NCBI GenBank assembly: GCA_030532185.1
Contig: JAUNLO010000009.1
Coordinates: 1-7,987, forward strand
Direction: 5' to 3'
DNA length: 7,987 nucleotides
DNA from: Eubacteriales bacterium
GTDB lineage: Bacteria; Bacillota_A; Clostridia; Saccharofermentanales; DTU023
The notes below the pieces were generated by a model. The model was not told where the DNA came from, searched no databases, and saw only the letters and a program-made list of their open reading frames with translations. A program made the position numbers and the translations under genes. Of this stretch, positions 1 through 6,017 are shown piece after piece (within the stretch, counting starts at the first letter, position 1; each line of letters starts with the position of its first letter).

Positions 1-130
1 AAATAATGTTTTAGAAAGGCAATTACAAATTTACACACTATTGTGGACTTGACTCCCGTAAACATCCGTAAGTTGCAAAATTTACTGAGTTCAGGAAATA
101 ATATCTGTATTGGGTGGTCTTACAAGCTAG

Positions 131-151
131 CCACAAAGGTGTGGACCCACA
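131..151 (+). repeat. Alternating inverted repeat CCACA-TGTGG-CCACA in the leader
   Basis: CCACA (131-135), TGTGG (140-144) and CCACA (147-151) lie in a row. The middle arm can pair with the left arm (loop AAGG) or with the right arm (loop AC, very tight), so the two pairings exclude each other. It sits 55 bp before the UroD-family start codon. It could be a short RNA switch, a protein-binding dyad or chance; stems of 5 bp are weak. Confidence 0.4.
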
Positions 152-186
152 AATACAAGTATCAACGTGTAGAGCCAGTCAATTTA

Positions 187-195
187 GAGGGAGGT
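187..195 (+). promoter_or_regulatory. Ribosome binding site of the UroD-family gene
   Basis: The purine run GAGGGAGGT ends 10 bases before the ATG at 206 and 13 before the next in-frame ATG at 209. The spacing is on the long side and favours the first ATG. Confidence 0.6.
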
Positions 196-205
196 CTAGC
201 CAAGC

Positions 206-1240
206 ATGATGGACAAAAGACAAAGATTTGAAAACTTCTTAAATAACGAACCTGTTGATCGGGTGCCGATTGCCTTTTACCACCACTATTTAGGCAACAT
301 GATGCTTTACAACATGAATCAGGGTTTAAGCAAGCCTAAATTGTACGAGGAAAATATCGCTGGACACCGGGTTTCCAAGCAGAAATACGACCCCGACCTG
401 GTGAAAATCATGAACGATTCCTTAATGATTATGCCCCTAGATATTTCAGGTGTGCGCAAGGTAGAGGACTTAAGCAAGGTGAAACCCCAGGCCGTGGACT
501 CGCGCTGGGCAGACCTTTCCATTGAGCTAGCGAAAAGGGTTAAGGAAATTTATGCCGATACTGATGCGCCTGTCTTCTACACCAGCTTTGGGCCTGCCTA
601 CATCATGCGGGCTAACTTTGCAAGAATTGGTAATCTCATGGCGGGAACTCGCTTTTTTGAGCCGAAGATTTTGAAGTTCATGGAAGAAAATCCTGCAGCG
701 GTGGGAGAATTGGCAATGAACTTGTCCAAGGGGGTAGCGGCCTTTAACCAAAGGCTCTTTGAGGAGGCCAAGATTGACGGGATTTATTATAGCGTCAACA
801 ACCAAAATGACTTTTTCAGCAAGGAAAACTACAGGAAATACATCACACCGGGGGATAAATTGATTTTGGCCGAGGCCAACCGGGTCAGCGAGATGAACTT
901 ACTCCATGTTTGTGGCTATCGGGGCAAGGCCAATGATTTGACGACCTTCGCGGACTATGAAGCCGCTGCCTACAATTGGGCGGTCCATGCGGAAGGTGTC
1001 TCTTTAAGCGAGGGGAAAAAGCTCTTTGGTGGCAAACCAGTCTTTGGCGGTTTTGAGCAAGCAGCTGTCATCGCCAAGGGAAGCCGCGAGGAAATTACCC
1101 AAGAAGTCTACAAAATCCTGAACGAGAGTGGTCAGATCGGCATCATGTTGGGTGCCGATTGTACCGTGCCCACTAACTTTGATGATGCCAGGCTCAACTG
1201 GGTGCGGGAGGCCTGCGAATCATACGTTGAGCGAGCCTAG
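206..1240 (+). CDS. UroD-family protein (MtaA/CmuA-like methyltransferase branch)
   Basis: A 344-residue protein of the uroporphyrinogen decarboxylase superfamily, a normal length for the family. It starts with the family-typical K-R-x-R-F-x-x-F-L-N region and R19-V-P. The Arg-rich substrate motif of true haem-pathway UroD (R-Q-A-G-R-Y) is absent. Instead there is His234-x-Cys236 and a later Cys319 (in G-A-D-C), matching the His-x-Cys...Cys zinc site of the MtaA/MtbA corrinoid:thiol methyltransferases. This makes a zinc-dependent methyl transfer role more likely than haem synthesis. It is cytoplasmic with no signal peptide. The start could be M1 or M2 (ATGATG); the ribosome site favours the first. 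It is the only plus-strand gene and no corrinoid protein or substrate methyltransferase is adjacent on the visible side, so the substrate is unknown. The family is certain; the methyltransferase role is inferred from the cysteines. Confidence 0.85.
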   Translation: MMDKRQRFENFLNNEPVDRVPIAFYHHYLGNMMLYNMNQGLSKPKLYEENIAGHRVSKQKYDPDLVKIMNDSLMIMPLDISGVRKVEDLSKVKPQAVDSRWADLSIELAKRVKEIYADTDAPVFYTSFGPAYIMRANFARIGNLMAGTRFFEPKILKFMEENPAAVGELAMNLSKGVAAFNQRLFEEAKIDGIYYSVNNQNDFFSKENYRKYITPGDKLILAEANRVSEMNLLHVCGYRGKANDLTTFADYEAAAYNWAVHAEGVSLSEGKKLFGGKPVFGGFEQAAVIAKGSREEITQEVYKILNESGQIGIMLGADCTVPTNFDDARLNWVREACESYVERA

Positions 1241-1259
1241 TATTGAGTTAGGCCTCAAC
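1226..1259. terminator. Hairpin shared by two convergent genes, spanning both stop codons
   Basis: GTTGAG (1226-1231) pairs with CTCAAC (1254-1259) and GCCTA (1235-1239) pairs with TAGGC (1249-1253), giving an 11 bp stem with a 3-base bulge and a 9-base loop. The TAG of the UroD-family gene (1238-1240) and the stop of the TIGR04076-type gene (1248-1250, minus) both lie inside it. A bidirectional terminator is the natural role, but neither side has a T-run, so it is not a canonical intrinsic terminator. Confidence 0.45.
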
Positions 1260-1520
1260 CATCTCCGCCTTAAAGACCATTATGACATCGGCGTCCGAAC
1301 AGCAGAATTCGGCGCAGCCTTCAGGCTGACCCGGCAAGGAGCCGCCGTAGCGCAGAATGTCGATATAGGGGAAGCCGCAATGCATAGCCATGGGGCAAAT
1401 TTGTCCACGCTCGGTATCGTAATCATAGCTGTCGCCGATTTTATGCCCACGGTGGCAGCCTCTCTCTCCTCGGCGGTCGGTTACAGTGATTTTAATTTTG
1501 GGTCGTTTTCCACGGTTCAT
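1248..1520 (-). CDS. TIGR04076 family small cysteine-rich protein
   Basis: A 90-residue protein with the pattern I associate with the TIGR04076 family: an N-terminal beta strand (K-I-T-V), C22-H-x-G-H-K-I-G-D, then I-C-P-M-A-x-H-C (Cys42, Cys48), P-Y-I-D-I-L-R-Y-G-G-S-L-P, and a C-terminal C69-x-x-x-C73-C74 followed by V-x-F-K. Six cysteines and three histidines in 90 residues suggest a metal site or redox-active thiols, but the family has no established function. The start has AAGGAG (1528-1533, minus) seven bases ahead of ATG. It is the last gene of the minus-strand block, 164 bp after the ATPase gene, so it may be co-transcribed with the importer. It converges on the UroD-family gene. There are no membrane segments or signal peptide. 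Family assignment is from memory of the motif. Confidence 0.8.
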   Translation of the reverse strand: MNRGKRPKIKITVTDRRGERGCHRGHKIGDSYDYDTERGQICPMAMHCGFPYIDILRYGGSLPGQPEGCAEFCCSDADVIMVFKAEMVEA

Positions 1521-1555
1521 TGACTGACTCCTTACTAAATTACATGGAACTTGCT

Positions 1556-1592
1556 ACAGTTATGGCAAATCTTCTGCAGATTTTCTAACTGT
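1556..1592. repeat. Nested inverted repeat between ATPase and TIGR04076 genes
   Basis: The outer arms ACAGTTA (1556-1562) and TAACTGT (1586-1592) pair perfectly over 7 bp. Inside them AAATCT (1567-1572) and AGATTT (1578-1583) pair over 6 bp around the loop TCTGC. The unpaired step between the two stems is 4 bases on one side and 2 on the other. No T-run follows on either strand, so it is more likely an RNA stability or processing element or an operator than a terminator. The rest of the spacer (1521-1684) holds several words close to AAGTC and CTAC but no gene. Confidence 0.5.
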
Positions 1593-1684
1593 CTACTTCA
1601 AGTCCCCTACTGGCGCTGTAAGTCTTTTGTAGGTCACTTTTCCAGCTTCATGCAAATATTTCTTGAAGATTCCCTTCAGGCTTC

Positions 1685-2467
1685 CTACAAGTCTGTGCCT
1701 AGGGTGATGATGCCGAAGATTTCGTCGCGGAGGCTGATGTACTCGGGGGTGATGTCTACACGGCCAAAGGCGTTGTCGCCTACGCAGTGGGTGAATTGGG
1801 GTTGGAAGCTTTTGACGATGGTACCGGGGGAGCTGGACATGACCATGACTTTGGTGCCCAGGGAAAGGGCTTCGTCAATGTCGTGAGTAATCATGAACAT
1901 GGTGGTGTTATTCTTTTGCCAGAGGCCACGCAAGAGGGCTTGCATTTGGATGCGGGTCAAGGCATCCAGCTCGCCTAGGGGTTCGTCCATGAGGATGACT
2001 TCAGGTTCGTTGGCCAAGACGCGGGCTAGTGCTACCCGCTGCTTCATACCACCGGAGAGTTCGTAGGTCTTTTTGTCGGCATAGGAACTAAGCTTGACCT
2101 GGTCCAGATAGTGGTCGGAGAGCTTGCGAAGTTGGTCGGCTCCCAGTCCTTGCATGCGGGGTCCAAATTCGACATTATGGCGGACGTTCATCCAGGGGTA
2201 GAGGGTGGAATGTTGGAAGACCACTCCCCTATGACGGTCGGGACCTACAATGGTCTCACCCCGCATGGTAACGCTGCCCTGGGTCGGCTGGAGGTAGCCG
2301 GCGATAAGTTTCAGGATGGTGCTCTTGCCACAGCCAGAGGGACCTAAGAGGCAGACAAATTCCCCTGCCTCAATGTCGAAGCTCACATCCCGTACGGCTT
2401 TAATCTTACTAGTCCGGGAGTTGTACTGGACCGACACGTCCTGGAGTTTAATCAGGGGCTGAGCCAT
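1685..2467 (-). CDS. tauB: ABC transporter ATP-binding protein, TauB/SsuB type
   Basis: A 260-residue nucleotide-binding subunit that powers import of a sulfonate-like substrate at the inner face of the membrane. All catalytic motifs are intact: Walker A G-P-S-G-C-G-K-S-T (42-50), Q-loop Gln85 in V-V-F-Q, signature L-S-G-G-M (137-141), Walker B V-I-L-M-D-E-P (157-163), D-loop G-E-L-D-A-L (165-170) and switch His195. The G-P-x-x-x-R-G-V-V-F-Q stretch, with L-Y-P-W-x-N-V behind it, is characteristic of the nitrate/sulfonate/taurine ATPase family. Length is normal. Its ATG overlaps the stop of the binding-protein gene by one base (TAATG), so the two are translationally coupled. A GGGGAG (2477-2482, minus) sits nine bases ahead. 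Substrate cannot be read from an ATPase; the TauB assignment leans on the neighbours. Confidence 0.9.
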   Translation of the reverse strand: MAQPLIKLQDVSVQYNSRTSKIKAVRDVSFDIEAGEFVCLLGPSGCGKSTILKLIAGYLQPTQGSVTMRGETIVGPDRHRGVVFQHSTLYPWMNVRHNVEFGPRMQGLGADQLRKLSDHYLDQVKLSSYADKKTYELSGGMKQRVALARVLANEPEVILMDEPLGELDALTRIQMQALLRGLWQKNNTTMFMITHDIDEALSLGTKVMVMSSSPGTIVKSFQPQFTHCVGDNAFGRVDITPEYISLRDEIFGIITLGTDL

Positions 2468-3501
2468 TATTGACCACTCCCCTGCAAGGATTTTTCGATA
2501 AATTCAGGATTGATAAAGGCATCTACCTCTTCTTTGGTGGGCAGACGGTCGATATGTTTTTGGGCTAAGAGGAATTCCCCGGTGGAATAGAAGACGTCGG
2601 CGAAGGCCCCCCGTTGTTCGGAGTTACCTAAGAATTCGGGAGAGATTTCTTCTTCCCCAGTCAACCAGCGTGAACCAGACATTTGGACTGAGGTTACTTC
2701 GGAGCTAATATCTAGGCCTTTAGCGGTAATCTCCGCACCCTTGGCGGGGTCAGCCCGGTAAATATCTCCCGCCTTGCGCAAAACCGTGATAAAGTCAGCG
2801 GTCAGGTCGGGATAGTTTTCTAAAAATTCCTTGCGACCCAGGCAGACATTGGCAGTGATTACGCCTTTTTCGGCCATACGCTTGCTGTCCATGAGAACCC
2901 GGCCACTTTTCAGTATTTCGCCCAGGGTAGGCTGCCAGGTGTAGGCGGCCTCGATGTCACCCCGTTCCCAAGCGGCCACGATATCCGGAGTCAGCATATC
3001 AAGCAGGGTCACCTGGTCTTCAATACCCGCTTCACGCAGGGCATGCAAGAGGCTGTAGTGGGAAGTCGAAGCAAAAACGGTGGCCACGCGCTGGCCGGCC
3101 AGTTCTTCAACCGATTGGATAGGAGAATCTTCCTTGACCACTAGGGCTTCAATTTCACCCAGGACCTCGTGGATCCAGACTAATTCCACGGGCAGCTTGC
3201 GCGAGAGGGCGATGACCGCGTTGGTATGACCCATGGTGGCAAAGTCGATACTGCCAGAGAAAAAGGCCTTATTGGCATCTACTCCCGAGTCAAAAACGAT
3301 AAAATTGACTTCGATTCCCTTGTCTTGGAAATACTCCTGAAAAAGGTTCTCGGTTTTGGCAATCATTTCATCGTTAGGGACGCGGAGGATACCTATATTC
3401 ACCGCTTCAGGCTTATCGGCAGGGGTAGAGGCGGTAGGTCCACAGGCCACAAAGGACAGTCCCAGGAATAAAATCAGGCATAAAACAAAAACTTTTTTCA
3501 T
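2467..3501 (-). CDS. tauA: ABC transporter substrate-binding lipoprotein, TauA-like
   Basis: A 344-residue extracellular binding protein. Residues 1-19 form a lipoprotein signal peptide (M-K-K, hydrophobic core, F-V-A-C), and Cys20 is the expected lipidation site; Phe at -3 is less usual. A Thr/Pro/Ala-rich linker follows, then the NMT1/TauA fold starting at V-N-I-G-I-L-R-V-P. The stretch A-S-T-S-H-Y-S-L-L (144-152) and I-V-A-A-W-E-R-G-D-I-E-A-A-Y-T-W (174-189) closely match the corresponding ligand-binding segments of taurine-binding TauA, which is the best evidence in the window for a sulfonate-type ligand. The ribosome site is weak (GGAAG about 13 bases ahead of ATG). It is followed by tauB with a one-base overlap and preceded by a 250 bp spacer full of repeats. 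The exact ligand (taurine, isethionate, other sulfonate or carboxylate) remains open. Confidence 0.87.
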   Translation of the reverse strand: MKKVFVLCLILFLGLSFVACGPTASTPADKPEAVNIGILRVPNDEMIAKTENLFQEYFQDKGIEVNFIVFDSGVDANKAFFSGSIDFATMGHTNAVIALSRKLPVELVWIHEVLGEIEALVVKEDSPIQSVEELAGQRVATVFASTSHYSLLHALREAGIEDQVTLLDMLTPDIVAAWERGDIEAAYTWQPTLGEILKSGRVLMDSKRMAEKGVITANVCLGRKEFLENYPDLTADFITVLRKAGDIYRADPAKGAEITAKGLDISSEVTSVQMSGSRWLTGEEEISPEFLGNSEQRGAFADVFYSTGEFLLAQKHIDRLPTKEEVDAFINPEFIEKSLQGSGQ

Positions 3502-3751
3502 AAACTGCTATTCTTCCACTCTTCTAAATTTTCAAAATGTTCTAAATATTTGTTTCTAACACAATCCATCAGTCATGGATATTTTTGGCTTCAGTTAACT
3601 GCAATGTTTATTGCTAGCTTAAGTCCATGTGCCATGGACACTTCTGGCTTAAATCAAACTGCAATTTGTATTTTGAGCTCAAGCTCTTCTATGTATCTAT
3701 CTAACTGGCTCAAGCCCACCTGTGCAGGCAGGCTTAGCGTATGTACGAAAT
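3502..3751. other. Structured spacer between permease and binding-protein genes
   Basis: This 250 bp gap interrupts what is usually a tightly packed operon. It carries no credible gene. Besides the ~60 bp tandem repeat listed separately, it holds a chain of short inverted repeats: ATCCAT/ATGGAT (3564-3580), the perfect palindrome CAGTTAACTG (3592-3601), GTCCATG/CATGGAC (3623-3639), GAGCT/AGCTC (3675-3686), and AAGCC/GGCTT enclosing CCTG/CAGG (3712-3735). No T-run follows any of them in the minus direction, and I see no convincing promoter. The part nearest the lipoprotein start (3502-3560) is AT-rich. Confidence 0.6.
3574..3738. repeat. Degenerate tandem repeat, unit about 60 bp
   Basis: Two units align by hand with about 40 of 54 columns identical: 3574-3625 and 3633-3686. 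Shared blocks in order are CATGGA, TGGCTT, AACTGCAAT, TATT, AGCT and AAG. A third, more decayed copy begins at CTGGCT (3705) and runs to about 3738. The period is 59-61 bp. The repeats are not identical and have no unique spacers, so this is not CRISPR. It may be an old local duplication. Confidence 0.6.
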
Positions 3752-4543
3752 TTAAACGTAGGTCTTCCAGTCTACTAGGTATTTCTCAATCAGACGCATG
3801 ACTAGGTCGATGATGACGCCGGTCAAACCCATGATTATTATACCGACAAACATGACTGGACTGTTCAAAAAGCGTGAGGCGTCAATTACCATCCAGCCGA
3901 TGCCCGAGGTGGCAGCGACCATTTCTGCGGCCACTAGGGTGGTGTAGGCTACGCCGATACCAGTGCGTAAGCCGGTAAAAATTTCCGGCAAACAGGCGGG
4001 AGCCACCACATGGATAAAGACTTGCTTGCGACTAGCCCCTAGGGATAAAGCGCTCAGCTGATAGTCAGCATTTATCTTGCCCACGGCGGACACACAAGAA
4101 ACGTAGATGGGAGCCAGGGCAGCTAAAAAGAGCAGCAATACTTTAGACTCCTCGTATATGCCAAACCACAAGACCAGGAGGGTGTAATAGGCTAGGGGTG
4201 GCAAGGGCCGGTAAAACTGGATCAGGGAATCGACCACAGACCGCACACCGGAAAAATACCCGCTCAATAGTCCTAGGGGGATGCCAATCAGCATAGCCAG
4301 AAAATAGGCTAAAAAAAGACGGGCAAAGCTAATCCCCAGATGGACGGATAGGGGGACATCGTTGTAGCCCTCACGCAAAATTTCGACAAAAGTACGACCC
4401 ACGGTTATGGGTGAGGGCACTAACACTGAAGAGATTAACTCTAGTTCAGTAACAAAAAACCAAATCCCCAGGATTAGCAACCAGGTGGAAATGGTTAATA
4501 CACGGTTTCGGATAAACAAGCGTTTGTTATTTCTCATCGTCAT
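3752..4543 (-). CDS. tauC: ABC transporter permease, TauC/SsuC type
   Basis: A 263-residue inner-membrane subunit of the binding-protein-dependent importer family. Hydrophobic segments lie near residues 18-34, 72-97, 119-149, 196-213 and 229-250. The stretch Y-R-P-L-P-P-L-A-Y-Y (111-120) with L-W-F-G-I (125-129) is typical of TauC/SsuC. The cytoplasmic coupling loop S-L-G-A-S-R-K-Q-V-F...L-P (167-186) matches the EAA motif that docks on the ATPase. Length is normal. It should form the channel with the TauB-like ATPase and TauA-like lipoprotein, though a 250 bp spacer separates it from them. The start is odd: the ATG at 4541-4543 directly abuts the T-run of an intrinsic terminator and has no free ribosome site; a second ATG lies two codons later (4535-4537), also without one. 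Start uncertain by a few codons. Confidence 0.88.
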   Translation of the reverse strand: MTMRNNKRLFIRNRVLTISTWLLILGIWFFVTELELISSVLVPSPITVGRTFVEILREGYNDVPLSVHLGISFARLFLAYFLAMLIGIPLGLLSGYFSGVRSVVDSLIQFYRPLPPLAYYTLLVLWFGIYEESKVLLLFLAALAPIYVSCVSAVGKINADYQLSALSLGASRKQVFIHVVAPACLPEIFTGLRTGIGVAYTTLVAAEMVAATSGIGWMVIDASRFLNSPVMFVGIIIMGLTGVIIDLVMRLIEKYLVDWKTYV

Positions 4544-4575
4544 AAAAAGCCGTTCCCGCCGGAGCGGGAACGGCT
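4544..4575 (-). terminator. Strong intrinsic terminator after the YeeE gene, abutting the permease start
   Basis: A perfect 12 bp stem (4548-4559 with 4564-4575) closes, on the minus strand, on a UCCG loop with a C-G closing pair. This is a member of the exceptionally stable UNCG tetraloop class. It is followed by a five-T run (4548-4544; the first T pairs with the stem base). It begins 19 bp past the stop of the YeeE gene, and the T-run ends exactly at the permease ATG (4543). The other direction has no T-run, so it acts on minus-strand transcription. The only G-rich stretch that could serve as a permease ribosome site lies inside the 3' arm of this stem. Confidence 0.9.
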
Positions 4576-4594
4576 ACGTTCTAGTTAGAGCCGA

Positions 4595-5866
4595 TTAGGG
4601 TCTAAGTTTTTTGGCAGCCATGTTGCCCAGGGTGCCACCTACCACCAGCACGATCAGGAAAACCCAAGCAGAGAGGGAGAAGTGAGCAATGGGGGTAAAG
4701 AGGGCGCCGGCATTACAGCCGTTGGCTAATCTACTACCAATACCCATGGTGAAGCCACCCAGCATATATACCAGGACCTCACGCGGGGTAATACGGATTT
4801 CTTCCATGACGGTCTCTTTGTAAATGTTCATGAGTAGGAAGGCCACTAAGGTACCAACCACAATACCCATGTTCTGTACATTAACACCGTTGGAGAAGAA
4901 GGGGGTGTCGAAGAAGCCCGGTTTAGCCTTGGTGTAGGCTTCCAGGGCCTCAGAAGATACGCCGAACAGCTTGAGGAAACCACCGAAGGCATAGCCGAAG
5001 GGGGTGGTTACGCCCCAGCCGGACTTGAAGAAGTACATGAGGGCGACATAGCAGAGGGCGAAGGCCACAATGGCTTGGTTGAGGGTAAAGGGCTTGGCAA
5101 AAATTCTATAATACCAGCTCTTATCTTGGTCCAAACCTTGGGCGATTTTTTCCTGCATAGCTTCCGAGCCAGGCAGGCTGAAGGTGTTCTGCTTTTTCCG
5201 GTAATTCTCATAGGCTTTAGACAGGTAAATGACTAAGCCCGCCAGCAGGAGGGTTACGACCAAACTAGCCAGGAAGCCCCGCATGGGGTCCCAAGGGAAG
5301 AGGTCAGGTAAAAATACGCCTTTGCCACGGCTGCCGCTGGTCACCCAAGAGGTGGTAACCCAGCTGGCAGAGTTTTGCAGGGGATAGCCCACGAAGACCC
5401 CGATGCAGAAGAAAATCAGGGTGGTGCCGCCACGCCAAGGGCTGGCCACCAGGTCCGTCAAGGAACCGGAGGCGCAGCACATAGACAGGGCCATGCCGAA
5501 GCCGAAGAGGAGACCACCGACCAGCAGACCCAGGTTAATCGGGTTGACACTTAAGCGGTAGATATACTCCATCTTGTCGGTCTCAGCATTGAGGGTTCCC
5601 ACATCGTTGTAGACAAAGGCGATGGTGATAATTGCACTGATAACGAACAGATACATCAGGCTACGCATGAGTTTGGTAGAACCTGTATTGTAGGCTCTGT
5701 TAACGCTACCGGCAAAGCCAAAGAAGCCCCTAGTTAAGATATAGCCGATGGCCATACCAATGAAGAGGCGGGTGTACATTTTTTGTTCGAGAAACACCAG
5801 GCCCAAAATGACAGCGACTACAAAAACAATCGCCCCCAAGATAGGCTCTTTAAAACTCTTTTTCAT
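4595..5866 (-). CDS. YeeE/YedE family (thiosulfate-type) sulfur transporter
   Basis: A 423-residue polytopic membrane protein with two homologous halves, as expected for the full-length YeeE/YedE family. The first half carries F-G-F-G-M-A-L-S-M-C130-C131-A-S-G-S-L-T-D-L, followed by S-P-W-R-G-G; the second carries G-F-T-M-G-I-G-S-R-L-A-N-G-C384-N-A-G-A-L-F. These pore cysteines are the type shown in the characterised thiosulfate importer YeeE (TsuA) to relay the sulfur anion. W284-G-V-T-T-P-F-x-Y resembles the YedE/FdhT branch linked to selenium, so a selenium-related role is an alternative. A cytoplasmic loop of charged residues (about 216-256) joins the halves. The start is preceded by AGAGGAAG (5871-5878, minus). 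It follows the flavoprotein gene by 151 bp and is followed by a strong terminator. No TusA-like partner is adjacent; the rhodanese domain of the neighbour may take that role (inference). Confidence 0.85.
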   Translation of the reverse strand: MKKSFKEPILGAIVFVVAVILGLVFLEQKMYTRLFIGMAIGYILTRGFFGFAGSVNRAYNTGSTKLMRSLMYLFVISAIITIAFVYNDVGTLNAETDKMEYIYRLSVNPINLGLLVGGLLFGFGMALSMCCASGSLTDLVASPWRGGTTLIFFCIGVFVGYPLQNSASWVTTSWVTSGSRGKGVFLPDLFPWDPMRGFLASLVVTLLLAGLVIYLSKAYENYRKKQNTFSLPGSEAMQEKIAQGLDQDKSWYYRIFAKPFTLNQAIVAFALCYVALMYFFKSGWGVTTPFGYAFGGFLKLFGVSSEALEAYTKAKPGFFDTPFFSNGVNVQNMGIVVGTLVAFLLMNIYKETVMEEIRITPREVLVYMLGGFTMGIGSRLANGCNAGALFTPIAHFSLSAWVFLIVLVVGGTLGNMAAKKLRP

Positions 5867-6017
5867 AAATCTTCCTCTTTTACTTTTTACTTTATCTTCT
5901 ACTTAGCTTTAGCAGAGGAATCTTCTGCTGACTATTAGCAGCTTTTTCCTCTGCTTAGCATTTGCAGCTTTTGCTTCTAATGAGCTTTGGCAGCCCGAAG
6001 ACTAGCGTGAACGACAA
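5867..6017. other. Word-repeat spacer between flavoprotein and YeeE genes
   Basis: No gene is seen. The 151 bp are built from repeated AGCTTT (5905, 5940, 5966, 5983) and GCAG/CTGC words plus a T/C-rich run (5871-5899) next to the YeeE start. The steps between AGCTTT copies are 35, 26 and 17 bp. The main structure is the long hairpin at 5911-5955. Confidence 0.55.
5911..5955. repeat. Long two-step hairpin between flavoprotein and YeeE genes
   Basis: A perfect 10 bp outer stem joins AGCAGAGGAA (5911-5920) to TTCCTCTGCT (5946-5955). A symmetric 4+4 internal loop follows, then a 5 bp inner stem, CTGCT (5925-5929) with AGCAG (5937-5941), and a 7-base loop. On the minus strand the internal loop is all purine apart from its symmetry. 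There is no T-run on either side, so in an mRNA from the flavoprotein gene into yeeE it would be a processing or stability hairpin rather than a terminator. It could also be a double-stranded operator. Confidence 0.7.

Larger units (their letters stand above)
1..205. other. Non-coding leader upstream of the UroD-family gene
   Basis: No convincing gene lies here. The 62-codon frame starting at 43 has no ribosome binding site, has an unremarkable composition and overlaps the true gene start, so I read the stretch as leader or promoter DNA. A TTGACT (49-54) resembles a -35 box and TAATAT (99-104) resembles a -10 box, but they are not correctly spaced with each other, so no promoter is called. 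TGTGGAC occurs at 42-48 and again at 140-146. A CCACA/TGTGG/CCACA arrangement at 131-151 is listed separately. Confidence 0.6.

Noticed and set aside
43..231. 62-codon plus-strand frame before the UroD-family gene
   Set aside because: No ribosome site ahead of it, no recognisable motif, and it overlaps the well-supported gene start in another frame.
1128..1523. 131-codon plus-strand frame over the convergent junction
   Set aside because: It is a shadow of the end of the UroD-family gene and the complement of the TIGR04076-type gene, both of which have clear family motifs.
3574..3738. Possible CRISPR array
   Set aside because: The ~60 bp period has no alternation of identical repeats with unique spacers and no cas genes are nearby; the units are uniformly degenerate.
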